Part shown: piece after piece, positions 16,923 through 26,350 of the stretch
Position numbering within the stretch: position 1 is the stretch's first letter
Layout of the letters: each line of letters starts with the position of its first letter
NCBI RefSeq assembly: GCF_901764975.1
Contig: NZ_CABFKH010000003.1
Span: 124,001 to 188,000 of the forward strand
DNA: 64,000 nucleotides
Reading direction: 5' to 3'
Source of the DNA: Actinobacillus indolicus
GTDB lineage: Bacteria > Pseudomonadota > Gammaproteobacteria > Enterobacterales > Pasteurellaceae
The notes under the pieces: generated by a model
Databases searched by the model: none
Told to the model about the DNA's origin: nothing
Seen by the model: only the letters and a program-made list of their open reading frames with translations
Translations under genes and position numbers: made by a program

Positions 16923-18671
16923 ATGAAAGGCTCTATCCCTCGTTCATTTATTGATGATCTTGTTGCTCGAACCGATATTGTCGAGCTGATCAATAGTCGT
17001 GTTAAACTCAAAAAAGCAGGGCGAGATTACCAAGCCTGCTGTCCTTTTCATCATGAAAAAAGTCCTTCCTTTACGGTGAGTCAATCTAAACAGTTTTATC
17101 ACTGTTTTGGCTGTGGTGTACACGGTAATGTCATTAGCTTTTTAATGGAATACGACAAGTTGGAATTTCCTGAAGCGATTGAGGAACTTGCCGCATTACA
17201 TGGGTTAGAAGTACCCCGTGAAAATGCAATCAATCGAGATGGCAAACCACAAGCCAGTTATAAAACTCGCCGTAACCTTTATGAATTGTTAGATTTAGTT
17301 GCCAAGTTCTATCAACAGCAATTAACACAAGACAGTGCTAGCCAAGCTTATTTACAACAACGTGGTTTATCTCCAGAGATTATTGATCGTTTTGAAATCG
17401 GTTTTTCGCCAAATGCGATGGATGCGGTACTTCGCCGTTTTGGAAATAATCCTGAAGAAGTACAAAAGCTACTTGATACAGGGATACTCTCTAAAAATGA
17501 TCGTGGTAATGTGTATGATCGTTTCCGTAATCGTGTGATGTTTCCGATTCGAGATAAACGTGGTCGTGTGATTGCGTTTGGTGGGCGAGTGTTAGGCGAT
17601 GAAAAACCGAAATACCTGAATTCCCCTGAATCTGCCACTTATCATAAAGGTAACGAACTCTACGGCTTATATCAAGCACTTCAACATAATGAAAACCTTG
17701 AGTTTTTATTTGTGGTGGAAGGCTATATGGACGTAGTTGCTTTAGCTCAATTTGGAGTCAATAACGCCGTTGCTTCACTTGGTACAGCGACAACAGGTGA
17801 ACAGATTCAGCTTATGTTTAGAGCCACAGAACAAGTGATCTGTTGCTACGACGGCGACCGTGCAGGACGAGATGCGGCATGGCGTGCATTGGAAAATGCA
17901 TTACCGTATTTACATGATGGCAGACAGCTGAAATTTATCTTCTTACCCGACGGGGAAGACCCTGATACCTTTATTCGTTCACAAGGGAAAGAGGGCTTTG
18001 AACGTTATCTTGAAAAAGCACAAACCTTAAGTGAGTTTCTGTTTGATTCTTTATTAGCTCAAGTGGATCTTTCAACCAAAGAAGGCGCATCAAAATTGGC
18101 CTCCTTGGCAATTCCTTTGATTAAGCGAATCCCTGGGGAAATGCTACGCCTCTATTTAAGAAATATGCTTGGACAGAAATTGGGAATTCTTGATCCAACG
18201 CAACTAGAAGCAATGTTGCCACAGAAGTCAGTTGAAAAAGTAGAAACTCGCCACCATATGCCAAGAATTGAGCGCACCCCAATGCGCTTGTTGATTGCAT
18301 TATTATTACAAAATCCACAATTAGTGCAGCATGTCCCCGAAGATGTGAGTTTTTTGCAAAGCTTAGAAGAGAAGGGCTTTGATCTTTTTTTAGCGCTTGT
18401 ACAAATTTGTCACGATAATTTGGGGATCTCAATGGGAGGTCTACTCGAACATCTTAGGGAAAGTCCACAGTATCGTCACTTAGTGGTGCTTGCAAACTGG
18501 GATCATTTGGTTTCCCCTGAAAATGTGGAAAATACGTTTATTGATACGTTAGATTTTTTCTATAAAAAACTTGTCGAACGACAAATTGAAATCCTGATGG
18601 CAAAAGACCGTACCACAGGATTAAATCAGCAAGAAAAACAGGAATTAATGTTATTACTTGCAGGGCGTTAA
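16923..18671 (+). CDS. dnaG: DNA primase
   Basis: DnaG makes the RNA primers for replication at the fork with DnaB. The 582-residue protein has the N-terminal zinc ribbon (Cys40, His43, Cys61 and Cys64 in CCPFHHE and YHCFGC). The RNA-polymerase and Toprim core follows, with FVVEGYMDVVAL and CYDGDRAGRDAAW, the acidic metal sites, and then a C-terminal DnaB-interacting region from about residue 430. Length is normal. A GGAG-containing ribosome site (AAGGAGATAATCA) precedes the ATG. It lies between rpsU and rpoD as in most gammaproteobacteria, behind the hairpin and uptake-signal pair described above. Confidence 0.98.
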   Translation: MKGSIPRSFIDDLVARTDIVELINSRVKLKKAGRDYQACCPFHHEKSPSFTVSQSKQFYHCFGCGVHGNVISFLMEYDKLEFPEAIEELAALHGLEVPRENAINRDGKPQASYKTRRNLYELLDLVAKFYQQQLTQDSASQAYLQQRGLSPEIIDRFEIGFSPNAMDAVLRRFGNNPEEVQKLLDTGILSKNDRGNVYDRFRNRVMFPIRDKRGRVIAFGGRVLGDEKPKYLNSPESATYHKGNELYGLYQALQHNENLEFLFVVEGYMDVVALAQFGVNNAVASLGTATTGEQIQLMFRATEQVICCYDGDRAGRDAAWRALENALPYLHDGRQLKFIFLPDGEDPDTFIRSQGKEGFERYLEKAQTLSEFLFDSLLAQVDLSTKEGASKLASLAIPLIKRIPGEMLRLYLRNMLGQKLGILDPTQLEAMLPQKSVEKVETRHHMPRIERTPMRLLIALLLQNPQLVQHVPEDVSFLQSLEEKGFDLFLALVQICHDNLGISMGGLLEHLRESPQYRHLVVLANWDHLVSPENVENTFIDTLDFFYKKLVERQIEILMAKDRTTGLNQQEKQELMLLLAGR

Positions 18672-18769
18672 GCGGTCAGATTGTTATAATTTTTTGCAAA
18701 ACTAGTTATCAGACGAAAAGCGGTGGTATAATCCACTACTTATTTTTGCTCTAAAGAATGGATAAAACT

Positions 18770-20638
18770 ATGGAACAAAACTCTCAATTAGAAGAACAAC
18801 AATCTCAGTTAGAACTTCTTATCGCCCAAGGGCGTGAGCAAGGATATTTGACGATTTCGGAAGTGCATGACCATTTACCTGAAGAATTGGTCGATGCAGA
18901 TCAAATTGAAGATATCATTCAGATGATCAATGACATGGGCATTAAAGTACTTGAGACTGCACCAGATGCGGACGATTTAATGCTCGCAGGCGGAATTGCT
19001 GATGAAGATGTTGTAGAAGAGGCAACAAAAGTACTTTCCACGGTAGAATCTGAACTTGGTCGTACCACAGACCCAGTACGTATGTATATGCGTGAAATGG
19101 GAACGGTAGAATTGCTCACCCGTGAAGGTGAAATTGATATCGCAAAACGTATTGAAGAAGGTATCAATGAGGTGCAATGTGCCATTGCAGAATATCCCGA
19201 AGCATTGAGTGACTTGATTGCTCGTTATGATCAGGTAGAAGAAGGCGCAGTTCGTTTATCTGATTTAGTGACTGCCTTCGTAGATCCAAATGCAGAAGAA
19301 GCTGCACCAGTTGAAGATCTAGAGTCAGATTTAGATGAAGATGAGGAAAGTGAAGCTGTCGCTACCTTAGATGATGAGAGTGAAGATGAAGAAGGGGATT
19401 CTTCTGGCGATAGTGGTGATGACAATTCGATTGATCCTGAATTGGCTCGAGAGAAATTTACGCTTTTAAAAGAGCAGCATCAAAAAGCCTTACAAACAAT
19501 TCAAAAACATGGTCGCACAAGCAAACGTTCAAGAGATCAAATCCAAGCTTTATCGGATATTTTCCGCGAATTCCGTTTAGTACCAAAACAATTTGATTTA
19601 CTTGTAGAATCTATGCAACGAATGATGAAACAAGTACGAGCGGAAGAACGTCAGATTCAACGCTATGCAGTAGAATATGCGGGGATGAAAAAATCTGATT
19701 TCGTGAAAGCATTCCAAGGGCATGAATTATCTGAAGCATGGATTGAAAAAGCTATCAATGCGAAAAAAGGTGGCGTGCCGAAATTAGCTAACTATGTTGA
19801 TAATATTCGAGTCAATATCCTTAATCTTCAAAAATTAGAAGAGAACACGGGGCTAACTATTTCTCAAATTCGTGAAATTGGTGGGCGTATTGCAGATGGT
19901 GAACTAAAAGCTCGTAAAGCGAAGAAAGAGATGGTAGAGGCCAACTTACGTCTTGTTATCTCTATTGCTAAAAAATATACCAACCGCGGTTTACAATTCC
20001 TTGATTTAATTCAGGAAGGTAACATCGGCTTAATGAAAGCGGTAGATAAATTTGAATACCGCCGTGGTTATAAATTCTCAACTTATGCAACTTGGTGGAT
20101 TCGTCAGGCAATTACACGTTCCATTGCAGATCAGGCTCGTACGATTCGTATTCCTGTGCATATGATTGAAACGATTAACAAATTAAACCGTATCTCTCGT
20201 CAATGCTTACAAGAAATGGGGCGTGAAGCAACACCTGAAGAATTGGCAGAAAAAATGGGAATGCCTGAAGATAAAATTCGAAAAGTTCTCAAAATTGCAA
20301 AAGAGCCTATTTCTATGGAGACCCCAGTCGGAGACGACGACGATTCACATTTAGGCGACTTTATCGAGGATAGTTCATTAGAATTACCACTTGATTCTGC
20401 AACTGCAGAAAGCCTGCGTATCGCAACTAATGAGGTGCTAGAAGGTTTAACGCCTCGTGAAGCTAAAGTATTACGTATGCGTTTTGGTATTGATATGAAT
20501 ACTGATCATACCCTTGAAGAAGTGGGTAAACAGTTTGATGTAACCCGTGAGCGTATTCGTCAAATTGAGGCGAAAGCGTTACGTAAACTTCGTCACCCAA
20601 GTCGTTCAGAAACATTACGTAGCTTCTTAGATGATTAA
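18770..20638 (+). CDS. rpoD: RNA polymerase primary sigma factor (sigma-70)
   Basis: RpoD directs RNA polymerase to housekeeping promoters. Region 1.1 is at the N-terminus ([13 protein letters not shown]-like). A very acidic non-conserved stretch follows (about residues 165-220, rich in Asp/Glu/Ser). Region 2 has [19 protein letters not shown] and [13 protein letters not shown], and region 4.2 has [21 protein letters not shown] take the ATG at 18770 (MEQNSQLEE), matching known RpoD N-termini; an in-frame ATG at 18758 adds MDKT and cannot be excluded. It is the third gene of the rpsU-dnaG-rpoD operon. Confidence 0.97.
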   Translation: MEQNSQLEEQQSQLELLIAQGREQGYLTISEVHDHLPEELVDADQIEDIIQMINDMGIKVLETAPDADDLMLAGGIADEDVVEEATKVLSTVESELGRTTDPVRMYMREMGTVELLTREGEIDIAKRIEEGINEVQCAIAEYPEALSDLIARYDQVEEGAVRLSDLVTAFVDPNAEEAAPVEDLESDLDEDEESEAVATLDDESEDEEGDSSGDSGDDNSIDPELAREKFTLLKEQHQKALQTIQKHGRTSKRSRDQIQALSDIFREFRLVPKQFDLLVESMQRMMKQVRAEERQIQRYAVEYAGMKKSDFVKAFQGHELSEAWIEKAINAKKGGVPKLANYVDNIRVNILNLQKLEENTGLTISQIREIGGRIADGELKARKAKKEMVEANLRLVISIAKKYTNRGLQFLDLIQEGNIGLMKAVDKFEYRRGYKFSTYATWWIRQAITRSIADQARTIRIPVHMIETINKLNRISRQCLQEMGREATPEELAEKMGMPEDKIRKVLKIAKEPISMETPVGDDDDSHLGDFIEDSSLELPLDSATAESLRIATNEVLEGLTPREAKVLRMRFGIDMNTDHTLEEVGKQFDVTRERIRQIEAKALRKLRHPSRSETLRSFLDD

Positions 20639-20645
20639 TACAAAA

Positions 20646-20676
20646 ATCCCTAGCCATTTCGCTAGGGATTTTTTTC
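20646..20676 (+). terminator. First rpoD terminator
   Basis: ATCCCTAGC and GCTAGGGAT form a perfect 9-bp stem around six bases, followed by a run of T. It is a textbook intrinsic terminator eight bases after the rpoD stop. Confidence 0.93.
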
Positions 20677-20683
20677 TTTAGTT

Positions 20684-20711
20684 GGCACCGCTTGATGATA
20701 CAAGCGGTGCC
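20684..20711. terminator. Second terminator built from paired uptake signals
   Basis: GGCACCGCTTG and CAAGCGGTGCC form an 11-bp stem around ATGATA, followed by CCTTTTCTTTT. Each arm holds an AAGCGGT uptake-signal core, so uptake sequence and terminator coincide. It also lies just past the end of metS on the other strand. Confidence 0.75.
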
Positions 20712-20732
20712 TTTTCTTTTATATTTTACAAA

Positions 20733-20831
20733 TTATTTCTCTTCTTTCGGGAGACGTTTAATTGCGTAAACTAATCCACCCCAAATAATGACAAGAGCGA
20801 CACACATCATTGTAATTGCGATAGAGCTCAT
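20733..20831 (-). CDS. metS: NSS transporter small subunit MetS-like (32 aa)
   Basis: This tiny minus-strand frame encodes 32 residues: MSSIAITMMCVALVIIWGG, then LVYAIKRLPKEEK. It is one membrane helix with a short positively charged tail. That is the form of the MetS small subunit found beside methionine/alanine NSS transporters (MetP), where it is needed for transport in Corynebacterium. The start lies two bases after the stop of the transporter gene, with AGGAG just before it, so translation is coupled. The tail motif after the helix, RLPKEE, is typical of the family. Confidence 0.85.
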   Translation of the reverse strand: MSSIAITMMCVALVIIWGGLVYAIKRLPKEEK

Positions 20832-20833
20832 CT

Positions 20834-22348
20834 TTATTCTCCTTTATGTTCAGCTAAAGTTTCGTCTTTCCATTTCAAACGAGAAAGGAAGAACGCAACA
20901 ACCATTAAACTGATCGACATACCCCAGCCAAATGTATTTACAAACCAGCTTGGATAGCCCTCATAACCTTCAGATAGTACTTTAGCGCCTTCACTAAATA
21001 ACATGAATGCAAGTACACCTGTGGTGAGAACGATACATAAACGCCATAGGAAGCCGACTTTGAATGAAGAAGTTTCATTTAAGTGATTGCCTAAGGTACT
21101 TAATTTTTCATCTGTCACAATAACAACGAGAGACACAAATGCAACAGCGACGATACCAAAATAGTTCACAAATTTATCGAGTACATCCAACATTGGTAGG
21201 CCAGTTGTGGTTCCAAATAAAATGACAGAGACAAACATCATTGGAATACCCACAATAAAGGTCACTTTTGAACGGCTGACACGTAATTTATCTTGAACAG
21301 CAGAAATAATTACTTCAATAACGGAGATAAAGGATGTTAATGCTGCAAAAGTTAATGAGCCGAAGAAAAGTACACCAACAAGTTCACCAAATGGTGCTTG
21401 GTTAATGATGGTTGGGAATGCAAAGAACGCAAGGCCAATACCACCTTTTGCTACTTCACTTACCTCTTGACCTGCAGCAGTCGCCATAAAACCAAGGGCT
21501 GCGAATACGCCGATACCTGCTAACACTTCGAAACTACTGTTTGCAAAGCCTACGACTAAACCGCTACCCGTTAAGTCAGAATCTTTCTTCAAGTATGATG
21601 CATAAGTGATCATAATCCCGAAACAGATAGAGAGTGAGAAAAAGATTTGTCCATAAGCGGCAATCCACACACTTGGATCAGATAGTTTAGACCAGTTTGG
21701 TGTAAATAATGCATCTAAGCCTTTTGCAGCACCTGGTAAGAATAGGGAGTAAACCACAAGTACCACAAACATCACTACTAATAGTGGCATTAAAATCCCT
21801 GATGATTTTGCAATCCCCTTTTGAATACCTAGAGCTAAAATGCCTAAAGCAATTAGCCATACAGCAATTAATGGACCTGTCACCATACCGACAAATTCAA
21901 AGCTAATCCCTTGGTTAATATCGCTCATTTTTAGGAATTCACCAATAAAGAAATCAATAGGTTTATCGCCCCAAGCACCATTAATAGAGAAGAAGGTATA
22001 GCTCGCTGCCCAGCCAAGTACGACAGCATAGTAGATGCCGATAATGACATTAACTAATACTTGCCACCAACCAAACGTTTCAAATTTCTGATTAAAACGA
22101 CGATACGAAAGCGGTGCACCACCACGGTGACGGTGACCAATGGCATAATCTAAAAAGAGTAATGGAATACCAGCGGTTAAAAGCGCAATGATATAAGGGA
22201 TGATGAACGCACCACCACCATTTTCATAAGTAACATAAGGAAAACGCCAAATATTTCCTAATCCAACAGCAGAACCGATGGCTGCCATAATAAATGCACT
22301 ACGACCAGAGAAGGTTTCTCTAGGGGCATTAGATTTCACACTAGACAC
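20834..22348 (-). CDS. metP: Sodium-dependent NSS-family amino-acid transporter (MetP-like)
   Basis: This 504-residue inner-membrane symporter of the neurotransmitter:sodium family has about eleven or twelve helices. Its N-terminal signature [18 protein letters not shown] lines the sodium and substrate sites, followed by [12 protein letters not shown] start at GTG 22348 (VSSVKSNAP), which has GAGG nine bases upstream; the open frame extends 22 hydrophobic residues further to 22414 without a ribosome site. The metS gene directly downstream marks it as the MetP type, which imports methionine and alanine; tyrosine or tryptophan transport is a less likely alternative. Confidence 0.88.
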   Translation of the reverse strand: MSSVKSNAPRETFSGRSAFIMAAIGSAVGLGNIWRFPYVTYENGGGAFIIPYIIALLTAGIPLLFLDYAIGHRHRGGAPLSYRRFNQKFETFGWWQVLVNVIIGIYYAVVLGWAASYTFFSINGAWGDKPIDFFIGEFLKMSDINQGISFEFVGMVTGPLIAVWLIALGILALGIQKGIAKSSGILMPLLVVMFVVLVVYSLFLPGAAKGLDALFTPNWSKLSDPSVWIAAYGQIFFSLSICFGIMITYASYLKKDSDLTGSGLVVGFANSSFEVLAGIGVFAALGFMATAAGQEVSEVAKGGIGLAFFAFPTIINQAPFGELVGVLFFGSLTFAALTSFISVIEVIISAVQDKLRVSRSKVTFIVGIPMMFVSVILFGTTTGLPMLDVLDKFVNYFGIVAVAFVSLVVIVTDEKLSTLGNHLNETSSFKVGFLWRLCIVLTTGVLAFMLFSEGAKVLSEGYEGYPSWFVNTFGWGMSISLMVVAFFLSRLKWKDETLAEHKGE

Positions 22349-22606
22349 GGTAAATACCTCAAAAAATGTAATTAAACAAAAATTTAAAACGAGCAATACT
22401 CGTAGGCTTTGCAATATGCCTAAGAAATACTAAAAAGTAAAGGCTGGAAATGTTGTATGAGATGGGGAATTGGTGTTTTTGATAGATTAAAAAACTACTT
22501 ACATGCGTGTTTAATAGTTTTTTAATCTAAATTAATTGGGTTTCTAGAGGTTTATCTGTTTTGTGAGGTGGCTATTTAGCACAAGAATTTTTTTAAATAA
22601 AAGCTG

Positions 22607-23629
22607 TTAATCTCTCCAACGGATTTGGCATTCAACTTTTATATTCTCGGGCAATTTTCCTTGTAGCTTTCTTCTTATTAATGAAAAAGTTTGTTGGGCT
22701 ATTTGCTCATGATTTTGTTTGATTGAGTGAATATGAAAAGGCAATGCGTTTAATAAATTATGATCATCAAATGTCGCTAAGTGTAACTTTTTCTCAAGTA
22801 ATTTATCCATTTGATCATGTTCAGTAAGATAACGTAACACGCCTTCTAATATTGTATAAGAAGCAGTAAAAACGGCTTCGGGCAAACGACCTAAATGTTT
22901 AACAAGATCTTCCATTAATTGGTAGCCAGATTCTGATTGGAAATCTTTATGTCGAACCCAATCATTTTTTTCTGCGAGATTAGCTTGTTTTAGCCCTTGT
23001 CGGAATCCATTTAAGCGCGATTGACTTGGAGAGAGCGAAAGCTGTCCACCGAAATAAAAATATTCTTTAAGTTGATAGCGTTGAACGGTTAATGCGACTA
23101 ACTCTGCAATTTTATCAGTATCAGCACTAATCACATAGCCAAGATCAAGGTTTGGAACATAGCGATCGAGTTGTAATACTAAGGTATGTTTAAGGACGGA
23201 TTTATAATATTTAGGGTCTTGATGTGTTGGCGCGGTAATTAACAGATCAATTTGGCGGTCAAGCAAACGGTCGATAGCTTGTTTTTCTTGTTGGGGATTG
23301 TCATCAGAGCAAGCAATCACTAACTGTAAACCATTCTCTCTACACAGTTTCTCTAAAGTCTTTGCGGTAGAGGCGAAACCATAGTTTGTCAAATCAGGAA
23401 TGACAAGCCCAATTACATTGGTTCTACGCATTTTGAGTGCTTTTGCATGGACATTGGCTCGGTAACCATATTGTTTTGCAATATGCTCTACTTTCTCGCG
23501 TGTTTCTTGCTTAATTCTAAATTGTTCTGATTGTCCATTTAATACCATGCTGGCCGTTGTTTTAGAAACGCCAGCAAGTGTTGCAATGTCATTTAGCGTT
23601 AATCGCTTCCCTTGAGTTTTAATATCCAT
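22607..23629 (-). CDS. scrR: LacI-family repressor of the sucrose genes (ScrR-like)
   Basis: This 340-residue LacI/GalR regulator has the N-terminal helix-turn-helix LNDIATLAGVSKTTASMVLN (17-36) and hinge ALKMRRTNVIGLVIPDL. A periplasmic-binding-protein fold with LDRYVP and ATFDDHNLL follows. It is the last gene of scrK-scrB-scrR, 67 bases after scrB. I infer that it represses the operon by binding the LacI-type palindrome in the scrK promoter (26245-26258) and is released by fructose, fructose-1-phosphate or sucrose-6-phosphate. The N-terminal layout resembles Cra/ScrR proteins. Confidence 0.85.
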   Translation of the reverse strand: MDIKTQGKRLTLNDIATLAGVSKTTASMVLNGQSEQFRIKQETREKVEHIAKQYGYRANVHAKALKMRRTNVIGLVIPDLTNYGFASTAKTLEKLCRENGLQLVIACSDDNPQQEKQAIDRLLDRQIDLLITAPTHQDPKYYKSVLKHTLVLQLDRYVPNLDLGYVISADTDKIAELVALTVQRYQLKEYFYFGGQLSLSPSQSRLNGFRQGLKQANLAEKNDWVRHKDFQSESGYQLMEDLVKHLGRLPEAVFTASYTILEGVLRYLTEHDQMDKLLEKKLHLATFDDHNLLNALPFHIHSIKQNHEQIAQQTFSLIRRKLQGKLPENIKVECQIRWRD

Positions 23630-23696
23630 ATTTTCTCCTTTTAAAATAAAATGGGGGATGTTTATTATTTGTGGTATACCCCCAAATCAATAGATG

Positions 23697-25139
23697 CTAT
23701 TTTTCGCAAATTTTAGCGACAGTTGCAACCTGAATTTCAATATTTCTTGATGTTTCTAAACAATTTACTCGTCCTTCAATAAAGAAGCGAGAAGTCATCG
23801 CTTTTTCACCATCATTGAGGAAAATCTCTACCACAGAACGGTCAAAGAAGATCTCTACACTTTCCAATTTTTCGACTTCACAATGACGTTGTTCACCAAA
23901 TTGCTTCATCAGATCCGTTTGGTCGGTCGCTGAACGATCTAGGGTAACTCGCCCATTTTCATAACGAAAGGTGAGATGTTGCCCCTGTTCGTTATCAAAG
24001 AAACGGATCACAAGCGGTCGGTTTCCTACAGAAATTTGCAAATAAGCGGTGTCTAGGTTTTCTACTTCTGTAATCCCATTCACACTCAACGACACTTTAT
24101 TCTGTAATTGTGCATAAATCTCTTTGACTGGCTGTTGGAAAATTTTACCCTGTTTAACGGAAAGCTGGCGAGGCATTGTCAGCATTGAGTGCCATTTATA
24201 CTTATCCGTTGGATAAGTCAAATCCGGCAAGCCAACCCAACCATATAAAATCCCTTCTGCATTCTGTACTGTCTGCGGTGCATAAAAATCAAAGCCATAA
24301 TCTAGCTCTTCAATATGTTCTGCTGTCAGCGTTGAACCCGTTAATTGACCTAATGCATAGGTGGCGTGGTAATTATTTTGGAAACGTGTTGCTTCACGCA
24401 ATTTACCCTGTGGCGACCAGACGAACAGATCTTTACCTGCCAATTTGAATAAATCAGGGCATTCCCACATAAATATGTTGCTGTTATCAAAATCATTAAT
24501 CGCAATTTCAGAGAGTAAACGTGGGGTAGCTTCTAGGTTATCCATTTCATAGAGCAAGCCTGTGCCTGTCAGATTTTCACGTTGAGCGCCTAATACAAAA
24601 CGGATTTTGCCTTCTGCGGTAACAAAAGGTTTTGGATCACGAACGTGTTCCGTATAGCCTTGGGGAGCTTGGTCGATAATACAACGCTTTTCAAGCAATT
24701 TGCCCGATTTATCAAAAATAGCAATATTTTGATGTGGGACACGCTGATTATCGCTTGCTCGACGCGTATTGCCTGTATAGAACGCAACAATCTTATCTTG
24801 CCATAAAATCGCCCCACCCGAATAACAACCGTGGGATTCAAACATCTCATCAGGAATAAGCGGATCAGCTTCAGTAAATGTTTGGAAATCCTTTGTCATC
24901 AGATGTTTCCAGTGTTTCATTCCGTGCAACGCATCGTAAGGAAACCATTGATAAAAAATATGATATTTTTCACCGTCAAAAATTAAGCCATTTGGATCGT
25001 TGAGCAATCCCGTTGGCGGGGCGAGATGGTAGGTAGGACGGAAATCCTGATCCTGTTCAACCGCTTGACGAACTGCATCAAGTTCACCGACTTCTTGAGC
25101 GTGCAGGCTTTTGTATTTACCTTGATTGAAAATGTGCAT
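23697..25139 (-). CDS. scrB: Sucrose-6-phosphate hydrolase (GH32)
   Basis: ScrB hydrolyses sucrose-6-phosphate to glucose-6-phosphate and fructose in the cytoplasm. The 480-residue protein has the family-32 motifs: GLLNDPNGLIF (nucleophile aspartate, about 44-54), YTEHVRDPKPF (stabilising aspartate) and MWECPDLF (acid-base glutamate). A C-terminal beta-sandwich ends the protein, with FFDRSVVEIFLNDGE. A strong ribosome site (CAGGAGGAAAATACT) precedes the ATG at 25139. The substrate is normally made by a sucrose PTS permease (ScrA), but no permease gene is visible next to it. A plain sucrase or fructan hydrolase is a lesser possibility. Confidence 0.93.
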   Translation of the reverse strand: MHIFNQGKYKSLHAQEVGELDAVRQAVEQDQDFRPTYHLAPPTGLLNDPNGLIFDGEKYHIFYQWFPYDALHGMKHWKHLMTKDFQTFTEADPLIPDEMFESHGCYSGGAILWQDKIVAFYTGNTRRASDNQRVPHQNIAIFDKSGKLLEKRCIIDQAPQGYTEHVRDPKPFVTAEGKIRFVLGAQRENLTGTGLLYEMDNLEATPRLLSEIAINDFDNSNIFMWECPDLFKLAGKDLFVWSPQGKLREATRFQNNYHATYALGQLTGSTLTAEHIEELDYGFDFYAPQTVQNAEGILYGWVGLPDLTYPTDKYKWHSMLTMPRQLSVKQGKIFQQPVKEIYAQLQNKVSLSVNGITEVENLDTAYLQISVGNRPLVIRFFDNEQGQHLTFRYENGRVTLDRSATDQTDLMKQFGEQRHCEVEKLESVEIFFDRSVVEIFLNDGEKAMTSRFFIEGRVNCLETSRNIEIQVATVAKICEK

Positions 25140-25166
25140 AGTATTTTCCTCCTGTGAGGTTTAGTT

Positions 25167-25225
25167 CCCTCTCCCGTAAGCGGGAGAGGGTAGAGAAAAT
25201 CCGTAGGATTTTCTGAGGGAGAGGG
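25167..25225. repeat. Compound hairpin repeat between scrK and scrB
   Basis: Three related arms lie here: CCCTCTCCCG (25167-25176), CGGGAGAGGG (25181-25190) and GGGAGAGGG (25217-25225). A separate AGAAAATCC-GTA-GGATTTTCT hairpin lies at 25194-25214. The first arm can pair with either of the others. It occupies the scrK-scrB spacer just upstream of the scrB ribosome site and resembles the CCCTCTCCC-type intergenic repeats of many proteobacteria. Confidence 0.7.
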
Positions 25226-25274
25226 CTTGCAAATATTTAGAGAAATCTAACCGCTTGTTGCTCTCTCAGATATA

Positions 25275-26201
25275 TTATTCTTTTAAAAACGCCTCTAACT
25301 CAGCCTTATTTGGTAGAGCAGACATAGCCCCTTTTGCCGTTGTTGCTAAAGCACCAGACGCATTCGCCTTGCGGATCACGTCAACTAATACCGCTTCATT
25401 CTCTTTCCAGTTTGGCGCTTGCGATAAACCCGCTAACAAACCGCTCACAAAGGCATCGCCAGCTCCAGTGGTATCTACCGGTTTCAAGGCTTTACCAGCA
25501 ACTACTTGGCTTTTTCCATTTAAGTGATAAATCGCCCCATCTTTGCCGAGGGTGATGATAATTAATTTTTCAGGGTAGAGAGAGGTAACGGCTTTCGTTG
25601 CCTCTTCAAGGTTGGTGGTATTGGTTAGTAGGGTTAATTCTTCTTCGGAGAATTTTAATACGTCCGCCATTGCCACGACGCTGTTGACCACTTTTTTCAT
25701 CTCATCAAGGCTTGACCAAAGTGATTCACGCAAATTTGGATCAAACGACACAAATCCACCCGCTTGTTTGACACGACGAATGGCTTCAATCGTAGTAGAA
25801 CGTGAAGGATCATTGATCAACGCAATCGAACAGCAATGTAGCCATTCACCTTGTTGGAAATTTGGCAAATCATTGACTTCTAAAAACTGATCCGCACTTG
25901 GATTCACCATAAAGGTAAAACTACGCTCGCCTTCATCTAAGCCTACAACGACTGTCGATGTACGTTGCTTTGGATCGAGAATCATCTGTTTTGTTGACAC
26001 TTTTTCGGCTTGTAAGGTTTGCTGCATAAACTGACCAAGCGGATCATTACCCACACGCCCGATAAATCCAGCCTCAACCCCTAAACGAGAAACTCCGACT
26101 GCAACATTCGCAGGCGCACCACCGGCACAACGTAAATAGTGGTTTTCACCATCTGGAATTAAATCGACAACCGCATCACCTAACACCCAAATTTTGCTCA
26201 T
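25275..26201 (-). CDS. scrK: Fructokinase (PfkB family)
   Basis: ScrK phosphorylates the fructose released by ScrB to fructose-6-phosphate. The 308-residue ribokinase-family protein starts MSKIWVLGDAVVDLIP. It has GGAPANVAVGVSRLG (27-41), the sugar-binding signature, and DTTGAGDAFVSG (about 243-254) with the catalytic aspartate and anion hole. It is the first gene of scrK-scrB-scrR. The promoter and an embedded operator are described at 26238-26266. Family members differ in sugar preference, but the scrB neighbour makes fructose the clear choice. Confidence 0.93.
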   Translation of the reverse strand: MSKIWVLGDAVVDLIPDGENHYLRCAGGAPANVAVGVSRLGVEAGFIGRVGNDPLGQFMQQTLQAEKVSTKQMILDPKQRTSTVVVGLDEGERSFTFMVNPSADQFLEVNDLPNFQQGEWLHCCSIALINDPSRSTTIEAIRRVKQAGGFVSFDPNLRESLWSSLDEMKKVVNSVVAMADVLKFSEEELTLLTNTTNLEEATKAVTSLYPEKLIIITLGKDGAIYHLNGKSQVVAGKALKPVDTTGAGDAFVSGLLAGLSQAPNWKENEAVLVDVIRKANASGALATTAKGAMSALPNKAELEAFLKE

Positions 26202-26237
26202 AAATTAACCTTTCAAAGTCTAAAAATAATCTTGTGC

Positions 26238-26266
26238 ATAGTAGCTAAAACGGTTTAGTTTTGCAA
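26238..26266 (-). promoter_or_regulatory. scrK promoter with LacI-type operator in its spacer
   Basis: On the minus strand TTGCAA (26261-26266) and TACTAT (26238-26243) are exactly 17 bases apart. The spacer holds the near-perfect palindrome CTAAAACGGTTTAG (26245-26258, plus-strand reading) with the central CG of LacI/GalR operators. A bound repressor would cover the promoter. It starts 37 bases before the scrK ATG. Confidence 0.75.
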
Positions 26267-26299
26267 TTTAAGAATCTGTTTCGGATCAAAATTTTTGTA

Positions 26300-26331
26300 T
26301 AAAAAATGCCAATATTAAGTAATATTGGCAT
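26300..26331 (-). terminator. Terminator of the 224-residue lipoprotein gene
   Basis: ATGCCAATATT and AATATTGGCAT form a perfect 11-bp stem around four bases, followed on the minus strand by a T run. It lies 19 bases after the lipoprotein stop. Confidence 0.9.
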
Positions 26332-26350
26332 GAGAAACTAACATTGTAGA

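Noticed and set aside
18919-19425. Minus-strand frames rich in Ser within rpoD
   Set aside because: They are the complement of the acidic GAT/GAA-rich segment of sigma-70; no independent evidence supports them.
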